Source: Mytilus californianus
Taxonomy: Eukaryota; Mollusca; Bivalvia; Mytilida; Mytilidae
Reading direction: 5' to 3'
Assembly (NCBI RefSeq): GCF_021869535.1
Contig: NW_026262712.1
Coordinates: 49,520,884-49,584,883 of the forward strand
DNA: 64,000 bases
Notes under the pieces: model-generated
What the model was told of the DNA's origin: nothing
Database searches by the model: none
Seen by the model: the letters and a program-made list of their open reading frames with translations, nothing else
Program-made: the position numbers and the translations under genes
Shown: positions 45,100-55,420 of the stretch, one piece after another
How positions within the stretch are numbered: position 1 is the first letter of the stretch
How the letters are laid out: each line of letters begins with the position of its first letter

Positions 45100-46740
45100 C
45101 AGTAATGACATATTTTGAAGACTTGATATAAAATTCCAAATTTATTATTAAAATGAATTTTGAAAATTTAGCAAGATTGGACATTTTCAAAACAGTTTTG
45201 TTAGAAATTTATTCAGTAACTTAATTTTCATTTCGATACTTTTCCTGATATAAAACTGCCACTGGTATTGTAATCTTTAGGTCCCCTAAGATTTTGTTTA
45301 CTCCAGGGTATTAGGTTAATGATCACTTATCAATTTTTACCTGTGTTGACAACTGACAGGAGAATATATTGATCAAGTTTAGTCAGTTTACTTCACTATT
45401 TGATAACTGTAATTAGCAAAGACAAGCGATAATTTATATTATGGAATAAAAACTTTTATTCAGTGTTGTTAAGACAAAAAAAGATCTTTTCCCAAGAATT
45501 TCATAAAATATACAATATATATACATAATCATAAGTGTCCCCCTTTTTTAACAATTACAAGTTAAGACACTTAATCATAAAATATGCAATAATTCCACAC
45601 AGGGATCTCTTCCTATGTAAAGGTATACATAGACGTGCAGCTGGTATGGGTCCCTTTTTTGGAATGTCAAATATCAATGGGGTACAAATTTACGGAGATA
45701 TTAATAAAAGGGTAGAAATTTACATGTCAATGGGTCATAAATGTGCATTTACTATAAATATGTCTGTAAAAACTGTGTTCTGATCTTTTTATCTTATGAT
45801 ATGAATGATCCCATGTGGTTTAACATCTAAATAAGATATCATGATAGCTGGGAAATATGGGAAATATATATATATATAAATGGTTTGTGATTTTCCTATG
45901 AAAGATATGGATGGGTAGGGATTTTCATGTAAATCAATAAATAGATTGGGGGGGGGGGGGGGTTATGCCAAATTACAAGAGTAGAACCATTGTCATTCAT
46001 GAATATTAAAACACTTCCAAGAATTAATTTAAGATGTAAATTTTTTAAACAAACGTATTATATTTATTCATGAATACAAGCTTACTCAACCTTGTGTAAA
46101 AAGGAATGAATTTGTTATCATATATCAAGGTTTTTATGTAACAAAAAGTGTGGCATTTTGTGCATGTCCTATGATATGTATGTTTACTTGATTTTAGTGC
46201 TTAAAGGTATCAACGTTTCCTACAAAAAACAATTCAGTGTCAATTCTTGAAATATTTTTAGCCATAAAGTAGAAATTGACATGTTCATGTAACATTTTTA
46301 CAACAAACGGTGTTACATACATCATTATTAAAGAAAAAAATACATATTGCAGCACCCAATAGACTTAGATGTACGATGAAAAACTTCAGTTAAAGAATAT
46401 TTTAAGTTCTTATCATATTTGTGAATGATTGAAAAATTTTAAAAATCTGACATAATATTGATTTATATTATAATATGATACAAATTTAGATTGACCTCAA
46501 AATGTGTATGTAACATTGACATCATGTCACATGCACCAAGACTAAAGTTTTTGTTAGTACAACTTACAAAAAATAGGTAGGTAGCTATTTTCTCTCAGCT
46601 GTAAAGCAACAAGAGTTGATCTGCGTGTAACTCGTTGATGAGACTCAAAATGTGTCAATGTATTATACATCTTATATAGTTATATCTTCAACATAGCAGT
46701 AGACAGGCTCAACTATTTCATTTAGGCATTTTCTGGTTAT
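45100..46740. other. intronic unannotated stretch
   Basis: No exon recognised. There is a short poly-G run at about 45949-45962. Other short open frames lack motifs. Confidence 0.35.
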
Positions 46741-46745
46741 TATAT

Positions 46746-47560
46746 ATTGTCCACTGCGTAACGTGTTGAGGACATAGAAACACTGGGCGTCCGTCCGGTC
46801 TTGTTCACGCTCTCACGTGTACAATTCTTGCCAGATTTTTATAATACTTATATCATAGGTTTATATCAGCAATGTCTTGGACAATTTCGAAAATCAGTGC
46901 TGATCATTTATTTTTTAAAGAGTTATGCCCCTTGGAAACATTAATTATATGGAAAATTGCATTGTTAGCGCTTTCATTTGTACAATTCTTGCCAGAATTT
47001 TATGAAACTTATATCATTGGTTTATATCAGCAATCTCTTGGAAGAGTTCGAAAATCAGTGACGATCAATAATTTCTAAAAGAGTTATGCCCTTGGAAATA
47101 TTGATTTATATGGACAATTGCCTTATGAGCGCTCTGTGTACAATTCTTGCCAGATTTTTATGAATTTATATTATAGGTTTATATCATCAATGTCTTTGAC
47201 AAGTTTAAAAATCAGTGCCGATCAATTATTTTTTAAAGAGCTAGGCCCCTTGGAAATATTGATTATATGGAAAATTGTGTTCTGATGTGTACAATTACTA
47301 CCAGAATTTTATGAAACTTATGTCATAGGTTTGTATCAGCAATGTCTGTGACACTGTCGAAAATAAGTGCTGATCAAATATTTTTAATGAGTTATGCCCC
47401 TTGGAAATATTAAATATAATGGAAATCACATTGCATTTGCTCTGAAGCCTTCATTTCTCTAAGATATTAATAAAAAGTTTTAAGAAAAAAAATGCTTTTT
47501 TTTAGTTATTGCCCTTGTACCTTGGATAGATAAAATATGTACAACGTGGGGGACATTGGA
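46746..47560 (+). mobile_element. element S: hairpin-ended element with ~155-bp units
   Basis: The left end folds: TGTCC...CGT with ACG...GGACA (46748-46776). Next come GGGCGTCCGTCCGGTC, then four units each with GTACAATTCTTGCCAG, GGTTTATATCAGCAATGTCT and GAGTTATGCCCCTTGGAAA. The right side carries AACGTGGGGGACATTGG (about 47542-47558), matching one arm of the left hairpin. No right-end hairpin was identified. Confidence 0.6.
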
Positions 47561-48077
47561 ACTCTTTTTATTATATTATATTTTGTTCAAAGCTCCAGGG
47601 TTCTCATTATGGATTTTTGATAGCAAATAAAGGTACTTGTCATTTTTAGCCATGGCGAGTCCCAACATTGAGAAGATGAAATTTTATTGCTATATACTTT
47701 ATCATTTCAGTCTCTATGACAAAAAAAGCAAGGAAACGACAACTAATTTAGATTATTTTAAAACTTTTGATATAAAATGATGATACATGTGCTCAGTTGA
47801 TACAGCATTTTACAATCTTAGTGCATCTCTGGACTTCATGGTTTTGAAAATGATGAGTTCAGACAGATTTTCATGAGTCATGGACTAACTTAGTGAGAAT
47901 CCTGATCTCCTTTCGTATTGTTATCAAATTTATGCAAAAGCATTGATTTAGTTAACACGAATAATAATTATGTCTTGTGTCAGTCAATACAACATGTGCT
48001 CTGATAACTACATGTAGTTTAAACGTCAAACCATTTTGTAATTTTGATTTAATAGATGACATTATATCTGCTTACAG

Positions 48078-51000
48078 GTGATGAGCAATGCAGATAAGTT
48101 GGATGAAGCCCTGAAAATCTATGATTTTATTTCTGATACACCAGAACCTTCACCGCATCCTCTGGAAACCAGTGCCTCAAAACCAGAAGAATCTCCACTG
48201 CATGTTGAGCATTCACCATGCCAACAGGTTCAGTCTCCGTGTGGTCAGGAGGTGTTATCATGTGATCTAGAAACATCCATTGTCAAACCTGATGCATTGC
48301 CATGTAATCCAGATCTTGAAACTGATGGCAACCAAATATCGACAGAATCTCTTAATAAAACATACATTGTTTCAAGTCATCAACCGCAGACATCTGATAG
48401 TAACAAAATACCGAAAATAACTTTGAAATTAGTCACAGGAGAAAAACCTAAATCTGAAGTGTGGGGAATAGGAGCTGCTCTTCCCAAACGAATTAGGAAA
48501 AGAAAAAGCAAAGACTTTTTTGACGATTTTCCAACAAAAGTTAAAAAAAAGGAAATGACTCTTAAAGAAATGCAGGATAAATTGTTAAAAAACAAAGTGA
48601 AACAAAAGGTTGACAATAGAATAAAATTAAAAATAAACAAAAAGGAACAATTAATAACAGATGTGAAAGAGGTAGAGACAGAAAAAGAAAGTCCACTGGA
48701 AGGTGATAATGCAAGTGAAAATAAAAAAGAAGAAAATAATAACAAAGCAAAAAGGAAAAGTGATTTAAAAACGAAGACAAAAGAGGCAAAAAATGCTAAA
48801 ACTTTAAAGACGAGAAATGATGGGAAGAAAAATTTGGTTGTTCTTTTGACTGACTGCTTATCAAATGAGAAAAATGCATCCAATTCTAAAAAGCAAACAA
48901 GGGCTGCAAAAAGTGTTAAAAAAGCTGTTAATGGAAAACAGAAACCACTACTTAAGGCAAAAGTTCCTGAAAAACAGAAAAATGGGAAAGTTGGTGCGAA
49001 AGAAAGAGCAGTAGTGAATTCAAATAAGGCAAAGGAAAAGAAAAGTAACATTAGAGAAAGTAATAAAACTGTTGACAAGAAAATTGAAAAGTCTAAATCA
49101 GCTGTGTTAAATAGTTCAAAAACAAAACCACAAAGTAAACAAAAACCAGCCACAAAAACAAAAGTACCAGACAGTAAAAAGAATACTGCTCAAAAATTGA
49201 AAAACGAAAAGCCTGTAAAATGTAAAGCTTGTGAAAGGACATTCAAAACAAGGGATATGTTGATCAAACATAATCAGATTCCTTGTAGAATGCGAAACAC
49301 AAGAACAATGACACAGATAATATTACGACCGAAAAAAAGTGTAGTACACACCTTGCCTCTAACACAGAGACAGATAAATGCAGCTAAAAGACGGAAGCAG
49401 ATAGCTGGAAAATTAAGTATTTTGGACAATTCAGCAAAGAAGGAAGGTACTGTACAGTCAGAAAGGCAATCTGAAAAACATGAGAAACCGAAGAAATCAT
49501 CTAAAAGTCGGAAACGCCTAATATCACCTTACTTTACATTTTGTATTACTCCAAAAGATAAAAGTCAAGTATTTGAACCCTTAGATTGTGAAACGTTGTC
49601 AGAAAAGGATAAATATTTTTATAAATTGGGAATGTTTTCTGTTTCGCTAAGAAAAGCAAATGAGGAAAAAGTTGAAAACACTGAAATTGACAAAGCAGTA
49701 GTGAGTGAAGAAATTAAACCATGTGAGATAACAATTGATTCTAATACGGATGTTCAATCTCTCCCATCGATTACTTCTACAAGGTCAGAAATATCGCCAC
49801 CGATTCTTGAAAAAGTGTCAGAAATTTCTAAAAATAGTGATGTGCAAAATGAAAGTAATTCAGCAAAAGTAATCATAAGTCAGGATGGTCTGGATCCTCC
49901 TGACTTAGTAAATATTCTTGGTGCTACGGATGTAAAAAGGAATGGCCGTGACAATGTGGAGACATCTTTGTCATGTCAAGACCAGTTGATAAGGACTAGT
50001 TCTCCAAGTGTCACACCACCTGTATCAAATATTTTATCAGTTACCTCACCTTACAATGGACAGCCTTGTCAAACACCACCACCAGATGGTGCTGGAGGAC
50101 TTTTAGTTGAAATTGTAAAATCACCGACAATCACAAATGGTGCTTATTCTAGTATTGCTCCTATTAATTCTAGTCAGGAAGAAAAAGGTTGTAAGAAAAT
50201 AACGGAAATTGAAAATGATAAGGAAAACAGGGGAGATAATATTGTAATGCCTGTCATAATAAAAAGGGATGTTGGTGTATCATGTGATGGGGATGACATT
50301 TTGAAAGAGATGGAGAACTGTAAATACTTTGATGGTTTCAGTGTTGGTTTGAAGTTGATAAAACCGAGGGAAAAATCACTATTGGAAAGAGTAAGTAAGG
50401 ATGCTGAGATAAGTTCACAAACTAGATCGTCACATTGTGTTGCTGATACAAAATCTGGTACAAACAGGAAGTTAACTTATACAGTAACTCTTGGCATTCA
50501 GACTGAAAGAAGTTTTTTGAAAACGAAATCAAAACCTTTGAAAACTACAGAAAAAGATAGCTCTAAGTCTAAAGAATCTCTATGTGTGGCAAACGATAAT
50601 GCCAAGTGTAAGGAGAACTTAATTCCAGAAAAAGAAAAAATGAAAAACAAAGAATTGTCGTCTTTAGAGAAGAGCAACGCTAAAAGTAAAGAATCACTGA
50701 CATATGACAAAGTGAATAGGAACAAAAGTAATCACAACTTATCAGGTCTTAAAAGTACTGAAAATTTGAAGGAAAAACAGGAGGAGAGAAATCTTTTTCA
50801 TTCTATTGCAGATCTTATATCTGCACCAGTTGAAAAGAAAGGGTTAAGTGCACAGGACGCTCTTTTCGATTCTATTCTCCCATCACCCAAGGTCACATTT
50901 GATGATATATTAGAAATAGGAAACGCAAACAAAGAAAAGCATAATTATGAGAAAACTGAAGATATGTCAGATAGGCAAAGCATTACGGAAGTGGAAATCG

Positions 51001-54000
51001 TCTTACCAAAAGGTTCAAAAATTGCTCAACTCTGTACTGATATTGATTGGCTGGAATCTGCCGATCTTCGTCCAGTGAAATCTGCTCCTATTCAACAAAA
51101 AGATAATGTCAACAGAATAGACAGTGGTATATCAGGATCATCCTTTTCAAGGAAAGATTTTAGTTTTGATATTGGACAAAAAGTTACAAGTAGCTCAGTA
51201 ACGGATTTATCATTTATGAATAAGGCCATTCCTAACTTTTGTGAGAGTAAGCATGTATGTGATATATTTGTTAGTTCTACTCCAAGCATTGTTTTTAGTG
51301 AAAGTCAGAAATCTCTTAAAGATAGGTCAAAACCTGAGGAGGTTTATGTTTATCCAAATAAACCAATTATGTCTACTGAAATTGATTCAGTGTCAGTCAA
51401 AAGGGCTCAGCCTTCTAAAGTTGATGAAGAACTAAACAAGAATAGCTCGAACAACTTGTTAGAATTAATAGCTAAGACAATGGGTACTATTCCTGAAGAA
51501 GCTAAACAAAAATTTGAAAAGTCAGTTATGTCTTTACTTACCAATGCTACTTCACCTATGGACACAATGGCAGGAGGGGCATCTGCTAAGTCAAAAAGGT
51601 CAAAGGAAGGTCAGGTTATTATTATGAATAATACAGCCGATTCTGGTCAGTTTTCTTCTGATATAACAGTTGTAAATGATGAACCTATGAGCATGATGAG
51701 CAATGACCATATAGCAAGAAGGATTTGTAACGACCGTGTGATTAGGCCTTCAAATTTCTGTACTGTTTCGAAGTTAGATAATGAATCAGAGAATAAATCA
51801 GTAAGGGATTCTTCATCACAACAGTCAAACTTTTTAGATTTTAAACAAAGTAAAGAGAACAATTTCTCAAATAAAACTGTCACACACTCTTGGATAGATG
51901 AAATAAACAAAAAAAGTGAAACATGCATTCCAAAAATTGACTCATCCGAACAGTTTTTCCTATTTTGCAGTTCAGCTAATAAATTAGATGATACCAAAAC
52001 AGAAACAAGTTCAAGGTCAATGATAAACTTTACGGAAACCAACAATACTTTTAAACCTTTTTCTGGATTTAATGACAGCAAAAGTATTTGCAAGCAATCT
52101 CGGACACCAATTTCTCAAAACAGCAAAATGACCTGTAAGCCAACTCCGACATCTGTATCTGAAAACAGCAGGAACAATCTATTACTGACACCACCAAGTT
52201 GCTATAGTGGTTCAAATTTTCATGTCAAATCTGATTCTTTAGCCAGTAGACGAAGGTCACCTCGACCTCCAAACATCATAACAAATAATCAGGTTCAAAT
52301 GGATGCTTTAAACAATGGAAACAAAGATGATACAAGTGATCCGGAATCTCCTACATTAGTAACAAACTTTGACTTTGAAGATTATGCAGAGCATCTGAAA
52401 GAAGAAACATTTTTTACTACAGATTCATTATCTCCGATTCGGCCAGTTTCTATAATACCTCCAAGTGAGCAACCTTTATCAGATATTCTTTATAGGAAAT
52501 CACCTGGACCATTTAATTATTCAAAGAAAGGAAATGCTGCAGTGATTACACATAATGTAGCTCCACTTAATTTAATTCATTCACCTAATAATGCTAAAAC
52601 TGTCCAGAAGTCAGAATCATTTCTGAAGCCTTTAGCTATTGATTGCAACCAGAGCAAAGAGGATGAAAGTTATATTTGTGATATATCTCCACCTCTTGAA
52701 GGACCTACACAGAATATTTCACCCATTGATTTGGCCAAAGTGGCTTCTGCAAAAATGACCAACGAACTGATTTTAAAAAGTCAAGGATTTGGGCATGGTT
52801 TATTACAGCTTTCTAATAGGACTATGCCTTCACCTAATATAACATTACTACAACAGAAAAGTCCTCAGATATATGTCTCACCTTCAAACTTCAGTCCATT
52901 AGGAAATGTTGACCAGCAAAAGAGCATACAGGAATACCCTCCTATTGTTCAGCGAGGCAATTCTCAAGATAGTTCCATCCTATCTAACCATCATACTCAT
53001 TTTGATACTAGTTTCACTCCTGTACAGTTAATTGATGTACATTTAAACACATACAAACCAAGTTCTATTCCTTCCCCTAAAGTCTTTTCTCAAAATAGAC
53101 AACAGACTGCTGCTCAGTCACCTGATGCTGAAGGATGGGACAAAAGACAAAATGTGATTGTTTCTCCATCCTTCAATCAGAATAGACCTAAAAATACTGA
53201 AAATGGACAGGATTTTAGTAAGCAGAAGCAACGCCATAATGTTAACATTTTAAGAAATTACAATAAACCGCAAGAAAGACGACAAAGTCTAACAGGAAAA
53301 ACTAATTTTTTTAATTCAAATCAACAACAGTCTTTAGCAATGCCACCAGAATGTGCTGTATCTGAGAAAACTCGTAATGTGATTACAAAATCAAACAATT
53401 ATATAACTTCTTCAACAGAACCTCAGGATGCTATATTAGATATGATTGATAAATCAAATAAATTTCAGAATCATTTTGTGCCTAATAAGAATGATAAAGT
53501 TCAAATGAATTCAAATGCAATGGATAAAATTCAAGAGCAGTTTTCTGCAAGTAGAAAAAATGTTCAAGATTCTTGTGTTCAAAATAGGATGGAAAAATTG
53601 CAGGATCATTTTATTCCGAGTAAAATGAATAAAATTCAGGAGCATTTGATGTCTCATAAAAGTGATAAAGTTCAGGATCACTTTTTGAACAAAAATAAGG
53701 ATCAAATTCAAGATCATTTAACATCCAGCCCAACGTCAAATGTAAGTCCCAGTTTTCAGTATCAACGAAAGCATCCAAAAATGGCTGCACATCACAGGCA
53801 ATCACACATGAAAAATTCTGACAACTCATCTGTAGAGGGTCCTAAATCTAGTTCAAAAGTGGATCCCTATTCAAGATTACATCATGTACCACAGCATGAG
53901 ACCTTATCTCATGGTCAAAGGAAATATCATGACCATTCTCATGGAAAATCGAAATTTCAAAATGCATCAAGAATACCTCATCAAGAAATGTCAACACATT

Positions 54001-54872
54001 CTTTGCTCCAAAATGAACAAATCGTCAGCAAAGGAAGAAGTGATAAATTTCAACAAGTATTACAACAATCAGAACCTTTGTCCTTAAGCACTAGATTGCG
54101 GACTGAACATGCACATCATCAGTCAAGCTTGTCAAATATGCATAGAAGTCAGTCGTTTGATCAGTCGCATGTAAAAAGTCACCTAGGCTATCAAAACGCT
54201 CCTCCTTGTTCAGAAAAGTCTGCCATTTGTTCACCTATACCTAGTTCATCAGGAAACTATGTTGCCTCTTCTAAAGGAAGCGTGTTTGACTTCCAAAATT
54301 CAATACATTCTGTTAGACAGATTAGTAACCAAGGACTTTTGTCAAGTTCAAATCAGGGTTTAGAATATACAGGTCCAATGAATAGGGATAGATTCAGTAG
54401 TTCACAAGTACATCGTCAAATGAGTGCTCCCTGTAATTTAACAAACAAACCCAAAGTCTCGTCAAATGTTGTGCCTAACACAGACTATGAAGATGTGTCC
54501 TCCCCGGAGGAAGTTGAAGTTTATCCAACCACGCCTCAGAAAAAGGAATTACCTCAGAAATTACTGCCTCCTTATCAACTAGAAAATGAAACAATATCAA
54601 TACATTCTGGTGACAAAGGTCAAAGTTCAAGAGTAAATATTCCTGATAATTTTGACTTTAAATCTAGTCTTAATCCTAGAGTGCAATATGTAGGACAAAG
54701 AAATGTTGTTGATTCAGGGAACAGGGTGTTTCATGAACAAAGGCGACTGCCACCAAACTTTTATCTTCCTCAACGGCTTGTTCATAAACCAAGTGATGTG
54801 TTTGACCCATCTGTGCAGTTTGAATTTGGTACAACAGGGGATATATCAGATTCAATTTTAGACAACATTTGA
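48078..54872 (+). CDS. 6.8-kb terminal coding exon of the large zinc-finger protein (2264 codons)
   Basis: Acceptor CTTACAG (ends 48077), frame open to TGA at 54870-54872. With the other exons the protein is about 2499 residues. Exon residues ~135-400 are strongly Lys-rich (KRIRKRKSKD, TKVKKKEMTLKEMQDKL), likely nuclear-localising. A third finger C382-x2-C385-x12-H398-x4-C403 matches the two in the first exon. A compact segment follows (SPYFTFCITPKDKS, DKYFYKLGMFSVSL; ~475-520). Later there is an acidic/aromatic motif (NFDFEDYAEHLKEETFF), Ser/Pro motifs and a 12-residue tandem repeat (DKIQ(D/E)HF type, ~1791-1884). A His/Ser/Gln-rich part comes next (~1900-1980), and the last residues are ISDSILDNI. 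Most of it is probably disordered. I infer a chromatin or transcription scaffold; the family is unknown to me. Confidence 0.85.
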   Translation: MMSNADKLDEALKIYDFISDTPEPSPHPLETSASKPEESPLHVEHSPCQQVQSPCGQEVLSCDLETSIVKPDALPCNPDLETDGNQISTESLNKTYIVSSHQPQTSDSNKIPKITLKLVTGEKPKSEVWGIGAALPKRIRKRKSKDFFDDFPTKVKKKEMTLKEMQDKLLKNKVKQKVDNRIKLKINKKEQLITDVKEVETEKESPLEGDNASENKKEENNNKAKRKSDLKTKTKEAKNAKTLKTRNDGKKNLVVLLTDCLSNEKNASNSKKQTRAAKSVKKAVNGKQKPLLKAKVPEKQKNGKVGAKERAVVNSNKAKEKKSNIRESNKTVDKKIEKSKSAVLNSSKTKPQSKQKPATKTKVPDSKKNTAQKLKNEKPVKCKACERTFKTRDMLIKHNQIPCRMRNTRTMTQIILRPKKSVVHTLPLTQRQINAAKRRKQIAGKLSILDNSAKKEGTVQSERQSEKHEKPKKSSKSRKRLISPYFTFCITPKDKSQVFEPLDCETLSEKDKYFYKLGMFSVSLRKANEEKVENTEIDKAVVSEEIKPCEITIDSNTDVQSLPSITSTRSEISPPILEKVSEISKNSDVQNESNSAKVIISQDGLDPPDLVNILGATDVKRNGRDNVETSLSCQDQLIRTSSPSVTPPVSNILSVTSPYNGQPCQTPPPDGAGGLLVEIVKSPTITNGAYSSIAPINSSQEEKGCKKITEIENDKENRGDNIVMPVIIKRDVGVSCDGDDILKEMENCKYFDGFSVGLKLIKPREKSLLERVSKDAEISSQTRSSHCVADTKSGTNRKLTYTVTLGIQTERSFLKTKSKPLKTTEKDSSKSKESLCVANDNAKCKENLIPEKEKMKNKELSSLEKSNAKSKESLTYDKVNRNKSNHNLSGLKSTENLKEKQEERNLFHSIADLISAPVEKKGLSAQDALFDSILPSPKVTFDDILEIGNANKEKHNYEKTEDMSDRQSITEVEIVLPKGSKIAQLCTDIDWLESADLRPVKSAPIQQKDNVNRIDSGISGSSFSRKDFSFDIGQKVTSSSVTDLSFMNKAIPNFCESKHVCDIFVSSTPSIVFSESQKSLKDRSKPEEVYVYPNKPIMSTEIDSVSVKRAQPSKVDEELNKNSSNNLLELIAKTMGTIPEEAKQKFEKSVMSLLTNATSPMDTMAGGASAKSKRSKEGQVIIMNNTADSGQFSSDITVVNDEPMSMMSNDHIARRICNDRVIRPSNFCTVSKLDNESENKSVRDSSSQQSNFLDFKQSKENNFSNKTVTHSWIDEINKKSETCIPKIDSSEQFFLFCSSANKLDDTKTETSSRSMINFTETNNTFKPFSGFNDSKSICKQSRTPISQNSKMTCKPTPTSVSENSRNNLLLTPPSCYSGSNFHVKSDSLASRRRSPRPPNIITNNQVQMDALNNGNKDDTSDPESPTLVTNFDFEDYAEHLKEETFFTTDSLSPIRPVSIIPPSEQPLSDILYRKSPGPFNYSKKGNAAVITHNVAPLNLIHSPNNAKTVQKSESFLKPLAIDCNQSKEDESYICDISPPLEGPTQNISPIDLAKVASAKMTNELILKSQGFGHGLLQLSNRTMPSPNITLLQQKSPQIYVSPSNFSPLGNVDQQKSIQEYPPIVQRGNSQDSSILSNHHTHFDTSFTPVQLIDVHLNTYKPSSIPSPKVFSQNRQQTAAQSPDAEGWDKRQNVIVSPSFNQNRPKNTENGQDFSKQKQRHNVNILRNYNKPQERRQSLTGKTNFFNSNQQQSLAMPPECAVSEKTRNVITKSNNYITSSTEPQDAILDMIDKSNKFQNHFVPNKNDKVQMNSNAMDKIQEQFSASRKNVQDSCVQNRMEKLQDHFIPSKMNKIQEHLMSHKSDKVQDHFLNKNKDQIQDHLTSSPTSNVSPSFQYQRKHPKMAAHHRQSHMKNSDNSSVEGPKSSSKVDPYSRLHHVPQHETLSHGQRKYHDHSHGKSKFQNASRIPHQEMSTHSLLQNEQIVSKGRSDKFQQVLQQSEPLSLSTRLRTEHAHHQSSLSNMHRSQSFDQSHVKSHLGYQNAPPCSEKSAICSPIPSSSGNYVASSKGSVFDFQNSIHSVRQISNQGLLSSSNQGLEYTGPMNRDRFSSSQVHRQMSAPCNLTNKPKVSSNVVPNTDYEDVSSPEEVEVYPTTPQKKELPQKLLPPYQLENETISIHSGDKGQSSRVNIPDNFDFKSSLNPRVQYVGQRNVVDSGNRVFHEQRRLPPNFYLPQRLVHKPSDVFDPSVQFEFGTTGDISDSILDNI
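53448..53733 (+). repeat. in-frame 36-bp tandem repeat inside the large exon
   Basis: About eight units of 10-13 codons on the pattern (D/E)-K-(I/V/L)-Q-(D/E)-H-F-x3-K. Clear units are KLQDHF, KIQEHL, KVQDHF and QIQDHL. The frame is kept throughout although unit length varies, so selection on the protein is likely. Confidence 0.85.
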
Positions 54873-55299
54873 TAATATATTTACATAGAATGAAAATAGT
54901 TTGTGTATTAATACACTAATCTTGAGTTCAGCAATTTTTCCCAGTTGACCCAATGACATTTGTAAAACAATCCCTTTTCGTTGACTTCATCAAACATTTT
55001 CTGTTTCGACGCTGAAGAATAACAGAAAAACGTAATATTTTTTTAAATGGCAGACTTACTTGGGATTGGTGTATAAATACATTTTCCTAAGTCCTGTTTA
55101 TGAAAAAAATTTCTCCTCATGCCTTCATGCTTGTTAGAAATATGACGGTTTATTGATATGGTCATATTTATAAATTAACTGTTTACAAAACTTTAGAATT
55201 TTTGAAATACTAAGGCTTTTCTACCTCAGGAATAGATTACCTTAGCTGTATTTGGCAAAACTTTTAGGAATTTTGGTCCTCAATGCTCTTCAACTTCGT

Positions 55300-55420
55300 G
55301 CTTTATTTGGCCTTTTTAACTTGTTTCGATTTGAGCGTCACTGATGAGTCTTTTGTAGATGAAACACGCGTCTGGCGTAAATACAAAATTTAATCCTGGT
55401 ATCTATGATGAGTTTATTTT
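55300..55420 (+). repeat. mussel interspersed repeat with hammerhead-like core
   Basis: TTTCGATTTGAGCGTCACTG, then GATGAGTCTTTTGTAGATGA, then GTCTGGCGTAAATAC and TTTAATCCTGGTATC. I recognise this as a common sequence in mussel transcripts and genomes. Confidence 0.65.
55341..55379 (+). ncRNA. hammerhead-ribozyme-like motif
   Basis: CTGATGA (55341-55347), stem GTCT/AGAT with loop TTTGT, GAAA (55361-55364), then a CGC...GCG-type stem III (ACGC/GCGT) and an A at the expected cleavage position (55379). One extra A/C disturbs the GAAA-stem III junction, and I could not pair stem I. It is probably a decayed or minimal hammerhead from a PLE or retrozyme-type element. Confidence 0.5.

Larger units (their letters stand above)
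44102..48077 (+). other. intron 2 of the zinc-finger gene (3,976 bp, phase 0)
   Basis: GTAATG donor and CTGCTTACAG acceptor. It contains M1 and M2 repeats, a poly-G run near 45949-45962 and element S. Confidence 0.75.

Noticed and set aside
48380-49153. 257-codon minus-strand ORF rich in Phe and Leu
   Set aside because: Mirror of the Lys-rich coding region on the plus strand (AAA/AAG read as TTT/CTT). The plus frame has splice sites and a zinc finger.
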